Assembly (NCBI RefSeq): GCF_030816295.1 | Contig: NZ_JAUSXV010000001.1 | Coordinates: forward strand, 3,348,001-3,412,000 | DNA length: 64,000 nt | Direction of reading: 5' to 3' | Source: Microbacterium natoriense | GTDB lineage: Bacteria; Actinomycetota; Actinomycetes; Actinomycetales; Microbacteriaceae | Program-made: the position numbers and the translations under genes | Notes under the pieces: generated by a model | Databases searched by the model: none | What the model was told of the DNA's origin: nothing | The model's input: the letters and a program-made list of their open reading frames with translations, nothing else | Shown here: one piece after another, positions 17,939 to 28,405 of the stretch | How the letters are laid out: each line of letters starts with the position of its first letter | Position numbering within the stretch: the stretch's first letter is position 1

Positions 17939-19054
17939 TCAGACGTCGAAGCCTTCTGCGATCATCTCGACCAGCTCTTCGCGTTCCTCGACCGGCAGGA
18001 ACGCAGCCGCGGCCGCATTGAACTGGAACGTCTCGAGGTCGTCGAGGTCGTACTCGAACGCCTCGACGAGAAGTGCGAGCTCGCGTGTGAGCGAGGTCGC
18101 GCTCATGGTGCGGTTGTCGACGTTCACGGTGACGGCGAAGCCGAGCTGGTACAGCAGATCGAAGGGGTGGTCCGCGAGCGTCCTGCCCCACTTCTCGATC
18201 GCTCCGGTCTGAAGATTCGACGACGGCGACAGCTCGAGCGGGATCTCGCGATCGCGCACCCAGCGGGCGAGGTCGCCGAACTGCACCTGCACCTCGTCGC
18301 CCTCCTCGGTGATCACCTCGAGGTCCTCGGCGATGCGAACGCCGTGTCCGAGCCGCAGCGCGCGGCCGTCGAGCAGCGCGGAGCGGATCGAGGCGAGGCC
18401 GGCGGCTTCGCCTGCATGCACGGTCACCGGGAAGAAGTTCTCGGCGAGGTAGTCGAAGGCCGCGCGATGGTTGGAAGCGGGGAATCCGTCTTCGGCACCT
18501 GCGATGTCGAAGCCGACGGCGCCGCGGCCGCGGAACGAGACGGCGAGTTCGGCGATCTCGCGCGACCGGTCGGCATGGCGCATCGCCGTGATGAGCTGCC
18601 CCACGCGGATGCTGCTGCCGGCGCGATCCGCGGCGTCCTCGCCCTCTTCGATACCCTGCTGCACGGCCTCGACCGTCTGCTCCAATGTCAGACCACGGCT
18701 CAGGTGCTGTTCGGGCGCCCACCGCACCTCGCCGTAGATGACGCCGTCGGCAGCGAGGTCCTCGACGAACTCGCGAGCGACCCGCGTGAGCCCCTCCTGC
18801 GTCTGCATGACGGCCGTCGTGAGGTCGAAGGTCTTCAGGTACTCCACGAGTGAGCCCGAATCGCTCTGCGACGCGAACCACTTGCCGAGCGCGGCCGGGT
18901 CGGTCTCCGGTACCTCGAGGCCGATGGCATCTGCCAGTTCGATGATCGTGGACGGGCGGAGGGCGCCATCGAGGTGGTCGTGCAGAGACACCTTCGGGAG
19001 GCTGCGCAGGGACGCGCCCTGAATGGTGACGTCGCCGTTCGCGTCGATCGACAT
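17939..19054 (-). CDS. add: Adenosine deaminase
   Basis: Converts (deoxy)adenosine to (deoxy)inosine in purine salvage. The 371-residue amidohydrolase-fold protein has the metal ligands LHDHLDG near residue 24, a substrate-binding region FDIAGAEDGFP, VTVHAGEA, LRLGHGVRI, and ELSPSSNLQTGAI, where the family usually has the CPxSN stretch. An AGAGGA site lies six bases before the ATG. It is the third salvage enzyme after cdd and deoA in the minus-strand nucleoside operon; its product feeds the purine nucleoside phosphorylase encoded at 4354. Confidence 0.93.
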   Translation of the reverse strand: MSIDANGDVTIQGASLRSLPKVSLHDHLDGALRPSTIIELADAIGLEVPETDPAALGKWFASQSDSGSLVEYLKTFDLTTAVMQTQEGLTRVAREFVEDLAADGVIYGEVRWAPEQHLSRGLTLEQTVEAVQQGIEEGEDAADRAGSSIRVGQLITAMRHADRSREIAELAVSFRGRGAVGFDIAGAEDGFPASNHRAAFDYLAENFFPVTVHAGEAAGLASIRSALLDGRALRLGHGVRIAEDLEVITEEGDEVQVQFGDLARWVRDREIPLELSPSSNLQTGAIEKWGRTLADHPFDLLYQLGFAVTVNVDNRTMSATSLTRELALLVEAFEYDLDDLETFQFNAAAAAFLPVEEREELVEMIAEGFDV

Positions 19055-19105
19055 GGAATTCCTCTCGGTCGCGGATTCGCTCAGTTCAGGCTAGCGGTCA
19101 GCGGG

Positions 19106-20398
19106 TCACGCCGTGATGCGCTCACGCACGATCGGCCCCGCCGCCGGAGCGGCGTCTCCGACTTCCCACGCGCCATCGAGGGCGTCGAGCGCGCGCGGGA
19201 AACGCGCCTCGTCGTCCGCCGACATCGTGAACAGCGGCTGGCCAGCGACCACGCGGTCTCCCGGCTTGGCGTGCAGGTCGATGCCCGCTTCGAAGATCAC
19301 CGGGTCCTCGGCGCGAGCGCGTCCGGCGCCGAGGCGCCAGGCGGCGATGCCGAACGGCAGGGCGTCCATGCGCGACACGACGCCGTCGGCTGCGGCCGTC
19401 ACGACGTGCGTCTCGCGCGCCGTGGGCAGCGCGGCATCCGGATCGCCGTCCTGCGCGCGGATCATGGCCTTCCAGCTGTCCATCGCACGGCCGTCGTCGA
19501 GCGCCTTCTCGACATCGGCATCGGGCTGGCCTGCGAGCGCCAGCATCTCCTTGGCCAGGGCGATCGTGAGCTCACGCACGTCGGAGGGGCCGCCGCCGGC
19601 GAGCACCTCGACCGACTCGCGCACCTCGTTGGCGTTGCCGATCGCGAGGCCGAGCGGCACGTTCATGTCTGTGAGCAGCGCGGTCGTCGCGACGCCAGAG
19701 TCGGTGCCGAGCGCCACCATCGTGCGGGCGAGCTCGCGGGCGCGGTCGATGTCCTGCATGAAGGCGCCCGAGCCGAACTTCACGTCGAGCACGAGAGCGT
19801 CGGTCCCCTCGGCGATCTTCTTCGACATGATGCTCGAAGCGATCAGCGGGATCGCCTCGACCGTGCCGGTGACGTCGCGCAGCGCATAGAGCTTCTTGTC
19901 GGCGGGGGCGAGGCCGGAGCCCGCGGCGCAGATCACCGCGCCGACGTCGCTCTGCATCTGGGCGAACATCTCGTCGTTGCTGAGCGCTGCGCGCCAGCCG
20001 GGGATGGACTCGAGCTTGTCGAGCGTGCCCCCGGTGTGCCCGAGACCTCGGCCCGACAGCTGCGGCACCGCGACACCGAAGACGGCGACCAGCGGGGCGA
20101 GCGGGAGAGTGATCTTGTCGCCCACTCCGCCCGTGGAGTGCTTGTCGACCGTCTTCTTGCCGAGACTCGCGAAGCTCATCCGCTCCCCCGACGCGATCAT
20201 CGCGTCGGTGAGCACTCGGATCTCGTCGCGCTCCATGCCGCGCTGGAACACGGCCATCGCGAACGAGGCCATCTGGGCGTCCGACACGTAGCCGCGCGTG
20301 TAGGCATCGACCATCCACCGCAGCGCGGGCTCGGTGACGACGCCCCCGTCGCGCTTGGCACGGATGACGTCTACGGCGTCGAAGGGTTCAACGCTCAT
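19106..20398 (-). CDS. deoA: Thymidine (pyrimidine-nucleoside) phosphorylase
   Basis: Splits thymidine/deoxyuridine with phosphate into base and deoxyribose-1-phosphate. The 430-residue sequence has the family opening DVIRAKRDGGVVTEPALRWMVDAY, the signature SGRGLGHTGGTLDKLESIPG, the phosphate-binding KHSTGGVGDK, and VLDVKFGSGAFM. The ATG at 20398 overlaps the cdd stop (ATGA); the longer open frame is a shadow over cdd. It could also act on uridine as a Pdp-type enzyme; the sequence does not decide. Confidence 0.94.
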   Translation of the reverse strand: MSVEPFDAVDVIRAKRDGGVVTEPALRWMVDAYTRGYVSDAQMASFAMAVFQRGMERDEIRVLTDAMIASGERMSFASLGKKTVDKHSTGGVGDKITLPLAPLVAVFGVAVPQLSGRGLGHTGGTLDKLESIPGWRAALSNDEMFAQMQSDVGAVICAAGSGLAPADKKLYALRDVTGTVEAIPLIASSIMSKKIAEGTDALVLDVKFGSGAFMQDIDRARELARTMVALGTDSGVATTALLTDMNVPLGLAIGNANEVRESVEVLAGGGPSDVRELTIALAKEMLALAGQPDADVEKALDDGRAMDSWKAMIRAQDGDPDAALPTARETHVVTAAADGVVSRMDALPFGIAAWRLGAGRARAEDPVIFEAGIDLHAKPGDRVVAGQPLFTMSADDEARFPRALDALDGAWEVGDAAPAAGPIVRERITA

Positions 20399-20793
20399 CG
20401 GGCGTCCTCCAGGTCTCGGGGGCCGAACGCGTCCGGCAGTACTTCGTCGATGGTGCGGATGCCGGAGACGGTCTCCAGCAGCATCCCGGGCATGGCGTGC
20501 TCGAAGAGCAGCTGGCGGCAACGACCGCACGGCATGATCGTCTCTCCGTCGTTGTTGACGCACACGAACGCGACGAGCTTGCCGCCGCCAGACATGTGCA
20601 GGTCGCCGACCAGCGCGCACTCGGCGCACAGAGTCACCCCGTATGAGGCGTTCTCGACGTTGCATCCGGCGACGATGCGTCCGTCGCCGACCAGCGCGGC
20701 GGCGCCGACGCGATAGCGCGAATAGGGCGCGTAGGCCTTGGTCATCGCGTCGGTCGCCACCTGACGCAGCTCATCCCAATCGATGTCGGTCAT
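20395..20793 (-). CDS. cdd: Cytidine deaminase
   Basis: Converts cytidine/deoxycytidine to uridine/deoxyuridine, giving substrate for the next gene, deoA. The 132-residue length is that of the small tetrameric enzyme. The zinc-binding motifs are present: CNVENASYGVTLCAECALVG (catalytic Cys/Glu region) and PCGRCRQLL. AGGAGA lies just before the ATG. It starts 7 bp after the second permease gene and overlaps deoA by four bases. Confidence 0.95.
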   Translation of the reverse strand: MTDIDWDELRQVATDAMTKAYAPYSRYRVGAAALVGDGRIVAGCNVENASYGVTLCAECALVGDLHMSGGGKLVAFVCVNNDGETIMPCGRCRQLLFEHAMPGMLLETVSGIRTIDEVLPDAFGPRDLEDAR

Positions 20794-20800
20794 GTCTCTC

Positions 20801-22075
20801 CTAGGACTTGATGTACGGCTCGCCGTCGGCGGCCGGCGGGCGCGAACGCCCGACGAGACCGGCGACAGCGAAGATCGTCACGACGTACGGAAGCATCAGC
20901 ATGAACTGGCTCGGCACCGGAGAGCCGATCACGCTGAGCACGCCCTGCAGGTTGGTCGCGAAGCCGAACAGGAGAGCCGCCAATGTCGCCTTGATCGGGT
21001 CCCACTTGCCGAAGATCACGGCGGCGAGGGCGATGAAGCCGGCGCCCGCCGTCATCTCCGGGTTGAACCGGGGCACGGAGACCAGCGTGTAGAACGCGCC
21101 GCCCATGCCCGCGATCGCACCCGCGATCAGAACGTTCATGTAGCGGGTGCGCGCCACGTTGATGCCCACCGTGTCAGCGGCCTGCGGGTGCTCACCCACG
21201 GCCCGCATCCTCAGGCCCCAGCGAGTGCGGTACATGCCGTACCAGACCACGAACACGACGGCGTACATCAGATACACGACGATGGTCTGCTTGAACAGGA
21301 TCGGACCGAGGATCGGGATCTCGCTGAGCAGCGGGATCGGCAGGACCGGGAACGGCGTCACCGTGTTCAGCGTCGCCTGGTTGGGCGCGAGGACCTGACG
21401 GAACAGGAAGGTCGTCACGCCGATCACGAGCACGTTGAGCACGACGCCGACGATGACCTGATCCACGTGATAGGTGATCGCGAAGACGCCGAGGATCAGC
21501 GCGACCAGGACGCCGGCGACCATCGCGGCGATGAGCCCAGCCCACGGCGTGCCCGTCGCGGAGCCGACGATCGCGGCGGTGAACGCCCCCGCGAGCAGCT
21601 GGGCCTCGATCGCGATGTTGACGACGCCGGCTCGCTCGCCGATCACACCGCCCAGGGCGCCGAAGATCAGCGGGGTCGCGAGCGCGAGCGCACCGCTGAG
21701 GAGTCCGATCATCGGGAGCGTGCCCTTGCTTCCGGCGGCCGCCCAGGCGAGGAACCCGATGATCAGCGCGACCGCGAAGACCGCGGTGAGCCACAGCGGC
21801 ACGGAGCGGCGGTTCGCCGCCAGCGCCCAGGCCGCTCCCGCGACGACCGCGGCGACGAACACCGCGACCCACGCGGTCGCAGTGCCCGGCACCACGACGT
21901 TCGGCAGTGCGAGAAGCTCGCCACCGGCCGTCAGGCGGAACGTCGAGTCCCCTGCACGCGGGACGAAGAGCGGCAGAAGCGCGAACAGCACGGTGATGAC
22001 CGTGAAGATGACCGGCGTCTTCCAGGAGACGACGGCGACGGTACGGGGCTCTGCATCGAGAGTCACAGCGGTCAT
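20801..22075 (-). CDS. Nucleoside ABC transporter permease 2 (NupQ/YufQ type)
   Basis: A 424-residue inner-membrane subunit of a BMP-type nucleoside importer, with about ten hydrophobic segments. The conserved core reads NIAIEAQLLAGAF, YHVDQVIVGVVLNVL and AVGEHPQAADTVGIN, all typical of the second permease of this family. It starts inside the stop of permease 1 (ATGA) and has a GGAGG site seven bases ahead. The longer open frame covering both permease genes is a shadow. Confidence 0.92.
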   Translation of the reverse strand: MTAVTLDAEPRTVAVVSWKTPVIFTVITVLFALLPLFVPRAGDSTFRLTAGGELLALPNVVVPGTATAWVAVFVAAVVAGAAWALAANRRSVPLWLTAVFAVALIIGFLAWAAAGSKGTLPMIGLLSGALALATPLIFGALGGVIGERAGVVNIAIEAQLLAGAFTAAIVGSATGTPWAGLIAAMVAGVLVALILGVFAITYHVDQVIVGVVLNVLVIGVTTFLFRQVLAPNQATLNTVTPFPVLPIPLLSEIPILGPILFKQTIVVYLMYAVVFVVWYGMYRTRWGLRMRAVGEHPQAADTVGINVARTRYMNVLIAGAIAGMGGAFYTLVSVPRFNPEMTAGAGFIALAAVIFGKWDPIKATLAALLFGFATNLQGVLSVIGSPVPSQFMLMLPYVVTIFAVAGLVGRSRPPAADGEPYIKS

Positions 22076-23327
22076 GCGGCCACCTCCTTCTTCGCGGCGC
22101 GGCGCTGTCGGCGGGTCGTCCGACCGGGCTGCGGCAGTCCGAACATCGCCCGCACGAGCGGCGGAGCGGCGATGAACAGCACGATCAGCGACTGCACGAC
22201 GAGCACGATCTCGATCGGAACGCCCTGGGACGCCTGCATCGTGAACCCTCCGGTCTTGAAAGCGCCGAAGAGCAGGCCCGCCCAGAGGATGCCGAGCGGC
22301 CGCGAACGGCCCAGCAGGGCGACGGTGATGGCGTCGAAGCCGATACCGGCGTCGATGCCGCCGCTGAAGCCCTTCGGCTCCGTGCCGAGCACCTGGCTGA
22401 CGCCCGCGAGGCCCACCAGCGCACCGGCGATGAGCATCACGGTGAAGTACATGCGACCGACCGAGATGCCTGCCGTGCGAGCGGCGGCAGGGTTCTCGCC
22501 CACCGCGCGGAATCGGAAGCCCAGGCTCGAGCGCTCGAGCAGCCACCAGGTGATCGCGACCGCGATCAACGCCAGCAGGAAGCCGAGGTGCAGCTTGTAC
22601 ATGGGGCCGAGGATCAGAGGCAGCACGGCGGACTCCGCCATCGGCGCGGTCTTCGGGTTGTTCGAGCCCGGCGCCTGCAGCAGCCCCTGGGTCGCCAGCA
22701 TCCAGGCCAGGAGGTAGAACGCGATGTGGTTGAGCATGATCGTGACGATCACCTCGTGCGCACCGGTGCGCGCCTTGAGCAACCCTGCGATGCCCGCCCA
22801 GATCGCGCCCGCGACCACGCCCGCCACGAGTGCGGCGATCAGGTGCAGGGGGAAGGGCAGGTCCCAGGCGGTCGCGACGTAACCGGCGGCAGCAGCGGCC
22901 ATCAGCATCTGCCCCTGGCCGCCGATGTTGAACAGGCCGGCGCGGAAGGCCAGCCCCACGCCCAGTCCGGCCGCGATCAGCGGCGTGGCGAACTTGAGCG
23001 TCTCGGTCAGCGGACGGATGCCGATCGCGAACGAGTCTGCGTTGAAGTTGTAGATCGACCCACGGAACAGGGCCGAGTACGCTCCTCCGACGGCGCTGCC
23101 GATCGCACTGAAGGTGTCCATGGGTGCGGCGAAGAAGTAGCCCGCCGCAGCCTGGACGGCGGGGTCGGTCAGAGCGATCATCAGGGACCCGACGATGACG
23201 GCGACGAGCACGGCGAGCACCGACACGAGCGCGTTTCCGTTGACGATCTCGGTGAGGGCCTTGCGCCACTTCGAGGGCGCCGGCGCCTGCGGCGCGATCT
23301 GCGGCGCCGGCTGGGTCTGAGCGGCGG

Positions 23328-23331
<4 letters not shown>
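22072..23331 (-). CDS. Nucleoside ABC transporter permease 1 (NupP/YufP type)
   Basis: A 419-residue membrane subunit with about ten hydrophobic segments and family motifs GLFNIGGQGQMLMAAAAAGYVAT, GAHEVIVTIMLNHIAFYL and AVGENPAAARTAGIS. It pairs with permease 2 (four-base overlap) to form the channel of the nucleoside importer. The N-terminus is rich in Pro/Ala/Gln. It starts inside the stop of the ATPase gene (ATGA). Confidence 0.92.
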
Positions 23332-24845
<1,514 letters not shown>

Positions 24846-24905
24846 GTGTCCGATCCTATTCATGCCGTCGTCGTCTGCGCGGAGATCGCCCGCGCAGACG
24901 ACAGC

Positions 24906-24932
24906 GGGGAGGCCGACTGGGCCGGCCTCCCC
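24906..24932 (-). terminator. GC hairpin between the BMP lipoprotein and ATPase genes
   Basis: A perfect 10-bp stem (GGGGAGGCCG / CGGCCTCCCC) with a 7-nt loop sits 14 bp after the lipoprotein stop and 60 bp before the ATPase start. There is no T-run on the minus strand, so it may be a partial terminator or a 3'-end stabiliser that keeps the binding protein more abundant than the membrane subunits. Confidence 0.6.
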
Positions 24933-24946
24933 GTTGTTGCTTGCTG

Positions 24947-26029
24947 TTACTCGCTCAGGTAAGACGTGACGGTGATCTTGCCGTCGATGATCTCCTGCTT
25001 GATCGCGTCGACCTTCTTGACCAGTTCCGCGTCGACCTTGCTCTCGAAGTTGTGCAGCGGAGCGATGCCCACGCCCTCGTTGTCGAGCGTGCCGATGTAG
25101 GCGTCACCGCTGAAGCTGTCGTCGGCGCTGGCCATGACGGCCTCGTAGGTCGACAGGTCCATGGCCTTCAGCACCGAGGTGAGCACGAAGTCGGCCGTGG
25201 TCGGGTCGGTGTTGAACAGGTCGGCGTCGGCGCCGATCAGGGCGATGTCCTTGCCGGAGTCCTTGATGGCCTGCAGGCCGGACTGGTAGATCGGGCCGCC
25301 GACCGGGAAGAGCACGTCGACACCCTGGTCGATGATGTTCTGCGCCGTGGTCTTGGCGTCCTGGTTGGCCTCGAAGCCACCGGTGAAGGAACCGGTCGTG
25401 CCGTCCCAGCCGACGACCTCGACGGCGGTGCCGTTCTCGGTGTTGTAGTAGTCGACGCCCTGCTTGAAGCCGTCCATGAAGATCGTGACGGTCGGGAACT
25501 CCATGCCGCCGTACGTGCCGACCTTCGCGGTCTTGGTGTAACCGGCCGACAGGTAGCCCGCGAGGAACGCGGCCTGCGCGGTGTCGTAGAGCAGCGGCTT
25601 GACGTTGTCGGGCTTGCTGTCGCCGCCCGCGTCGTCGACGAGGATGAAGTCGGTGTCGGGGTTCGCCGTCGCGGCGTCGACCGTCGCCTGCGACAGCGCG
25701 AAGCCGACGGACACGATGGCGTTGCAGCCCTCGGACACCATGTTGTCGATGTTGGGACCGTACTCGGTCTCGGCGTTCGACTCGGCCTTCTTCAGCGTGG
25801 CGCCGAGCTCGTCCGCGGCCTTCTGCGCACCTTCGTAGGAGAGCTGGTTGAACGACTTGTCATCGAAGCCGCCCGCGTCGGAGACGATGCAGGGGGTGAA
25901 GTCGGAGGCGGCGGGATCGCCCGAACCGCCCGGCTTGTCGGTGGGTGCCTGGCCGCAGCCGGCGAGTGCGAAGACGACGCTGGCAGCGACTGCCGCGCCG
26001 AGAAGCTTCTTGGTGGTGGAGATGGTCAA
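24947..26029 (-). CDS. BMP-family nucleoside-binding lipoprotein
   Basis: A 360-residue substrate-binding lipoprotein of the nucleoside importer, attached to the outer face of the membrane. The signal peptide KKLLGAAVAASVVFALAGC ends in the lipobox LAGC, so the mature protein starts at Cys25. The Med/BMP domain follows with DAGGFDDKSFNQLSYEGAQKA, DFILVDDAGGD, DTAQAAFLAGYLSAGYTKT and GADADLFN. Translation starts at TTG 26029, with GGGAGG about seven bases ahead; the nearby ATG reads a stop within two codons. First gene of the nucleoside operon. Confidence 0.93.
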   Translation of the reverse strand: MTISTTKKLLGAAVAASVVFALAGCGQAPTDKPGGSGDPAASDFTPCIVSDAGGFDDKSFNQLSYEGAQKAADELGATLKKAESNAETEYGPNIDNMVSEGCNAIVSVGFALSQATVDAATANPDTDFILVDDAGGDSKPDNVKPLLYDTAQAAFLAGYLSAGYTKTAKVGTYGGMEFPTVTIFMDGFKQGVDYYNTENGTAVEVVGWDGTTGSFTGGFEANQDAKTTAQNIIDQGVDVLFPVGGPIYQSGLQAIKDSGKDIALIGADADLFNTDPTTADFVLTSVLKAMDLSTYEAVMASADDSFSGDAYIGTLDNEGVGIAPLHNFESKVDAELVKKVDAIKQEIIDGKITVTSYLSE

Positions 26030-26177
26030 CTCATGCCTCCCTCAACGATCCCGCGGCCCTCGCGGATCGCTCAAAGTTACCCAGTGTTTCGACGTTTGGG
26101 CACACCCAGTTCGCGCGCGCAGACGAATGGTTACAAAGCCGAGATCAATCCTGCAGATGAGCATGCAAGCGTGCTCA
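26030..26177 (-). promoter_or_regulatory. Upstream region of the nucleoside operon
   Basis: A gap of 148 bases between manC (stop at 26178) and the BMP lipoprotein start. On the minus strand it carries the ribosome site GGGAGG and, further up, an AT-richer stretch GAAACACTGGGTAACTTTG that is the likeliest promoter location. No operator was recognised. Confidence 0.35.
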
Positions 26178-27293
26178 TCAGAGCACGTCGCCGCGTCCGG
26201 TGAGTTTGAGCGACTCGACCACGCCCTTGACCCGCTGTGCGTGTTCGACAGTGGTCACCAACAGGGCGTCCGGGGTGTCGACCACCACGATGTCCTGCAC
26301 ACCGATCAGGCTGATCACGCGGCTCGTCTGGCTCACCAGGATGCCGCTCGCGGCGTCGGACAGCACCCTCGCCTTCGGGCCGAGCACGGCGAGGTCGTTC
26401 TTCCGGCCGTTGTTGATGAGCTTGGTGAGGGAGGCGAAGTCCCCCACGTCGTCCCAGTCGAAGTGGCCGGGGACGACGGCGAGGCGTCCGCGCTTCGCCG
26501 CCGGCTCCGCGACCGCGTAATCGATGGCGATCTTCTTCAGGCGGGGCCAGATCCGGTCCACGGCGGGCCCGCGCTGCTCGCGGTCGTCCCACGCCTCGGC
26601 GAGTTCCACGAGCCCGGCGTACAGCTCGGGCTCGTTCTCAGCCAGTTCTTCGAGAAGCACGCTCGCCTTGGCGATGAACATGCCCGCGTTCCAGAGATAG
26701 CTGCGATCGGCGACGTACGACCTCGCGGTCTCGAGGTCGGGCTTCTCGACGAAGCTCTCGACCAGCGACGCCTCCCTGGCGCCGTCGACGACGAGCTCCT
26801 CCCCCTGCTTGATATAGCCGAATCCGACGGCGGGCTCGGTCGGTGTGATGCCGATCGTGCAGATGTAGCCCTGACGCGCGACCTCGACGGCGTCCCGCAC
26901 GGCGAACTCGAACACCCGGGTTCCGCGGATCACGTGGTCCGCGCTGAACGATCCGATGATGACGTCCGGGTCGCGGCGATGCAGGATCGCGGCGGCGAGT
27001 CCGATCGCGGCCGCCGACTCGCGCGGCTCGGATTCGAGGAAGACATTGAAGTCGGGGATGCCGGGAAGCTGCTCCTCGACGGCGGCGCGATGCGCCCGGC
27101 CCGTGACGACGGCGATCCGATCGTGCCCCGCGAGCGGCTCGAGCCGATCCCACGTATCACGCAGCAGCGAGTGACCGGAGCCGGTGAGATCATGCAGGAA
27201 CTTCGGAGCATCGGCGCGCGACAGCGGCCAGAGCCTGCTGCCGATGCCTCCGGCGGGGATCACTGCGTAGAAGTCCTTGATCGGTTGAGTCAC
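26178..27293 (-). CDS. manC: Mannose-1-phosphate guanylyltransferase
   Basis: Makes GDP-mannose from GTP and mannose-1-phosphate for cell-envelope glycans. The 371-residue nucleotidyltransferase shows the pyrophosphorylase motif PAGGIGSRLWPLSR at the N-terminus, GSFSADHVI, GFGYIKQGE, the sugar-binding VESFVEKPD, LWNAGMFI, and the late motif FDWDDVGDF. The GTG at 27293 was chosen because the protein then begins MTQPIKDFYAVIPAGG and TACTCT lies six bases ahead, consistent with a leaderless mRNA. The upstream ATG at 27341 has no support. It lacks the C-terminal isomerase domain of bifunctional enzymes. Confidence 0.92.
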   Translation of the reverse strand: MTQPIKDFYAVIPAGGIGSRLWPLSRADAPKFLHDLTGSGHSLLRDTWDRLEPLAGHDRIAVVTGRAHRAAVEEQLPGIPDFNVFLESEPRESAAAIGLAAAILHRRDPDVIIGSFSADHVIRGTRVFEFAVRDAVEVARQGYICTIGITPTEPAVGFGYIKQGEELVVDGAREASLVESFVEKPDLETARSYVADRSYLWNAGMFIAKASVLLEELAENEPELYAGLVELAEAWDDREQRGPAVDRIWPRLKKIAIDYAVAEPAAKRGRLAVVPGHFDWDDVGDFASLTKLINNGRKNDLAVLGPKARVLSDAASGILVSQTSRVISLIGVQDIVVVDTPDALLVTTVEHAQRVKGVVESLKLTGRGDVL

Positions 27294-27299
27294 CTGGCC

Positions 27300-27305
27300 A
27301 GAGTA
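27300..27305 (-). promoter_or_regulatory. -10 box TACTCT for leaderless manC
   Basis: TACTCT on the minus strand ends six bases before the GTG at 27293, and no ribosome-binding sequence is present. Confidence 0.5.
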
Positions 27306-27351
27306 CTCGGCGCCACCATGTCGACAGGCTCTCGACACCATGCAGAAAACC

Positions 27352-27365
27352 TCTCGACATCGAGA
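27352..27365. promoter_or_regulatory. Inverted repeat TCTCGA-CA-TCGAGA upstream of sdhCDAB
   Basis: Perfect 6-bp arms around a 2-bp centre, lying between the divergent manC and sdhC starts. TAGGGT (27370-27375) and TAGGAT (27408-27413) downstream are possible -10 boxes for the sdh operon. The palindrome is placed where a repressor would block transcription; the cognate regulator is not known to me. Confidence 0.5.
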
Positions 27366-27507
27366 CAGTTAGGGTGTCCTTCGTCGCTCACAGCGATCTG
27401 GCAGGAATAGGATGGACACCGATCGGCCGTGCCTGTTGTCTTCTCAGGCTCACACTTGGACCACGCAGTGCACGCGACCGAGTCACTTCGATCCAGGGAG
27501 GACGACC

Positions 27508-27942
27508 GTGTCCACAAGCGCTCGCTTGACACCGTCGATTTCGGAAACCACGTCCAAGTCCCCACGCGGCACCCTCTACCGGGGTCGCGAAGGCATGTGG
27601 TCGTGGGTGCTTCACCGCATCACCGGAGTCGCCATCTTCTTCTTCCTATTGGTGCACGTGCTCGACACGGCGCTGATCAGGGTGTCGCCGGAGGCGTACA
27701 ACGCCGTGATCGGCACCTATAAGAACCCGATCATGGCGCTGGGCGAAGTCGTTCTCGTCGCGGGCATCGTGTTCCACGCGATGAACGGTCTGCGCATCAT
27801 CGCGGTCGACTTCTGGTCTAAGGGCGCCAAGTATCAGCGTCAGCTGTTCTGGGGCGTGCTCCTCGTCTGGGGCATCATCATGGCCGGCTTCGTGCCGCGT
27901 CATCTGATGCTCGCGTTCGCCGGATTCGGAGGGGGTCACTGA
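27508..27942 (+). CDS. sdhC: Succinate dehydrogenase cytochrome b subunit
   Basis: A 144-residue membrane anchor subunit of complex II with three hydrophobic helices. It has the SdhC signature region RGREGMWSWVLHRITGVAIFF and LVAGIVFHAMNGLRIIAVDF, where the His is a likely haem ligand. GTG 27508 has AGGGAGG seven bases ahead; the longer frame from 27412 lacks this. Its stop overlaps the sdhD ATG by one base. First gene of sdhCDAB. Confidence 0.93.
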   Translation: MSTSARLTPSISETTSKSPRGTLYRGREGMWSWVLHRITGVAIFFFLLVHVLDTALIRVSPEAYNAVIGTYKNPIMALGEVVLVAGIVFHAMNGLRIIAVDFWSKGAKYQRQLFWGVLLVWGIIMAGFVPRHLMLAFAGFGGGH

Positions 27943-28385
27943 TGACCGCGCAGACCGTCGCCGCGCCCGTCCGCCGACAGCGTCGATTCAACCTGGAGAT
28001 GTGGGGCTGGGCCTTCATGCGCCTGTCCGGCGTCGCCCTGGTGATCCTCATCTTCGGCCACCTGTTCATCAACCTGATGGTCGGCGAAGGCATCCACGCG
28101 CTGGACTTCGCGTTCATCGCCGGCAAGTTCGCCACGCCGTTCTGGCAGTGGTGGGACGTCATCATGCTGTGGCTCGCCCTGATCCACGGCGCCAACGGCA
28201 TGCGCACCATCGTGAACGACTACGTCACGAACGGCACCGCACGCAAGGTGCTCATCTGGGCTCTGGGCCTCGCGGCCGGACTCCTCATCCTCCTCGGCAC
28301 CCTGGTGGTCTTCACGTTCGACCCGTGCCTCGGAGTGACCGAGTCGAGCACGCTGTGGGACACCTGCCAGGCCGTGGCTAACTGA
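27942..28385 (+). CDS. sdhD: Succinate dehydrogenase hydrophobic membrane anchor subunit
   Basis: A 147-residue anchor with three hydrophobic segments. Conserved features are [26 protein letters not shown] and [20 protein letters not shown], with His residues placed for haem or quinone binding. Together with SdhC it holds SdhAB on the membrane and passes electrons to menaquinone. It starts in the sdhC stop (TGATG) and ends 20 bp before sdhA. Confidence 0.92.
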   Translation: MTAQTVAAPVRRQRRFNLEMWGWAFMRLSGVALVILIFGHLFINLMVGEGIHALDFAFIAGKFATPFWQWWDVIMLWLALIHGANGMRTIVNDYVTNGTARKVLIWALGLAAGLLILLGTLVVFTFDPCLGVTESSTLWDTCQAVAN

Positions 28386-28405
28386 TAGAAGAAGGCATAC
28401 GAAAA

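Noticed and set aside
27321..27331. TCGACAGGCTC as a second copy of the repeat at 16810
   Set aside because: Only the core 10-11 bases match; the rest of the repeat is missing.
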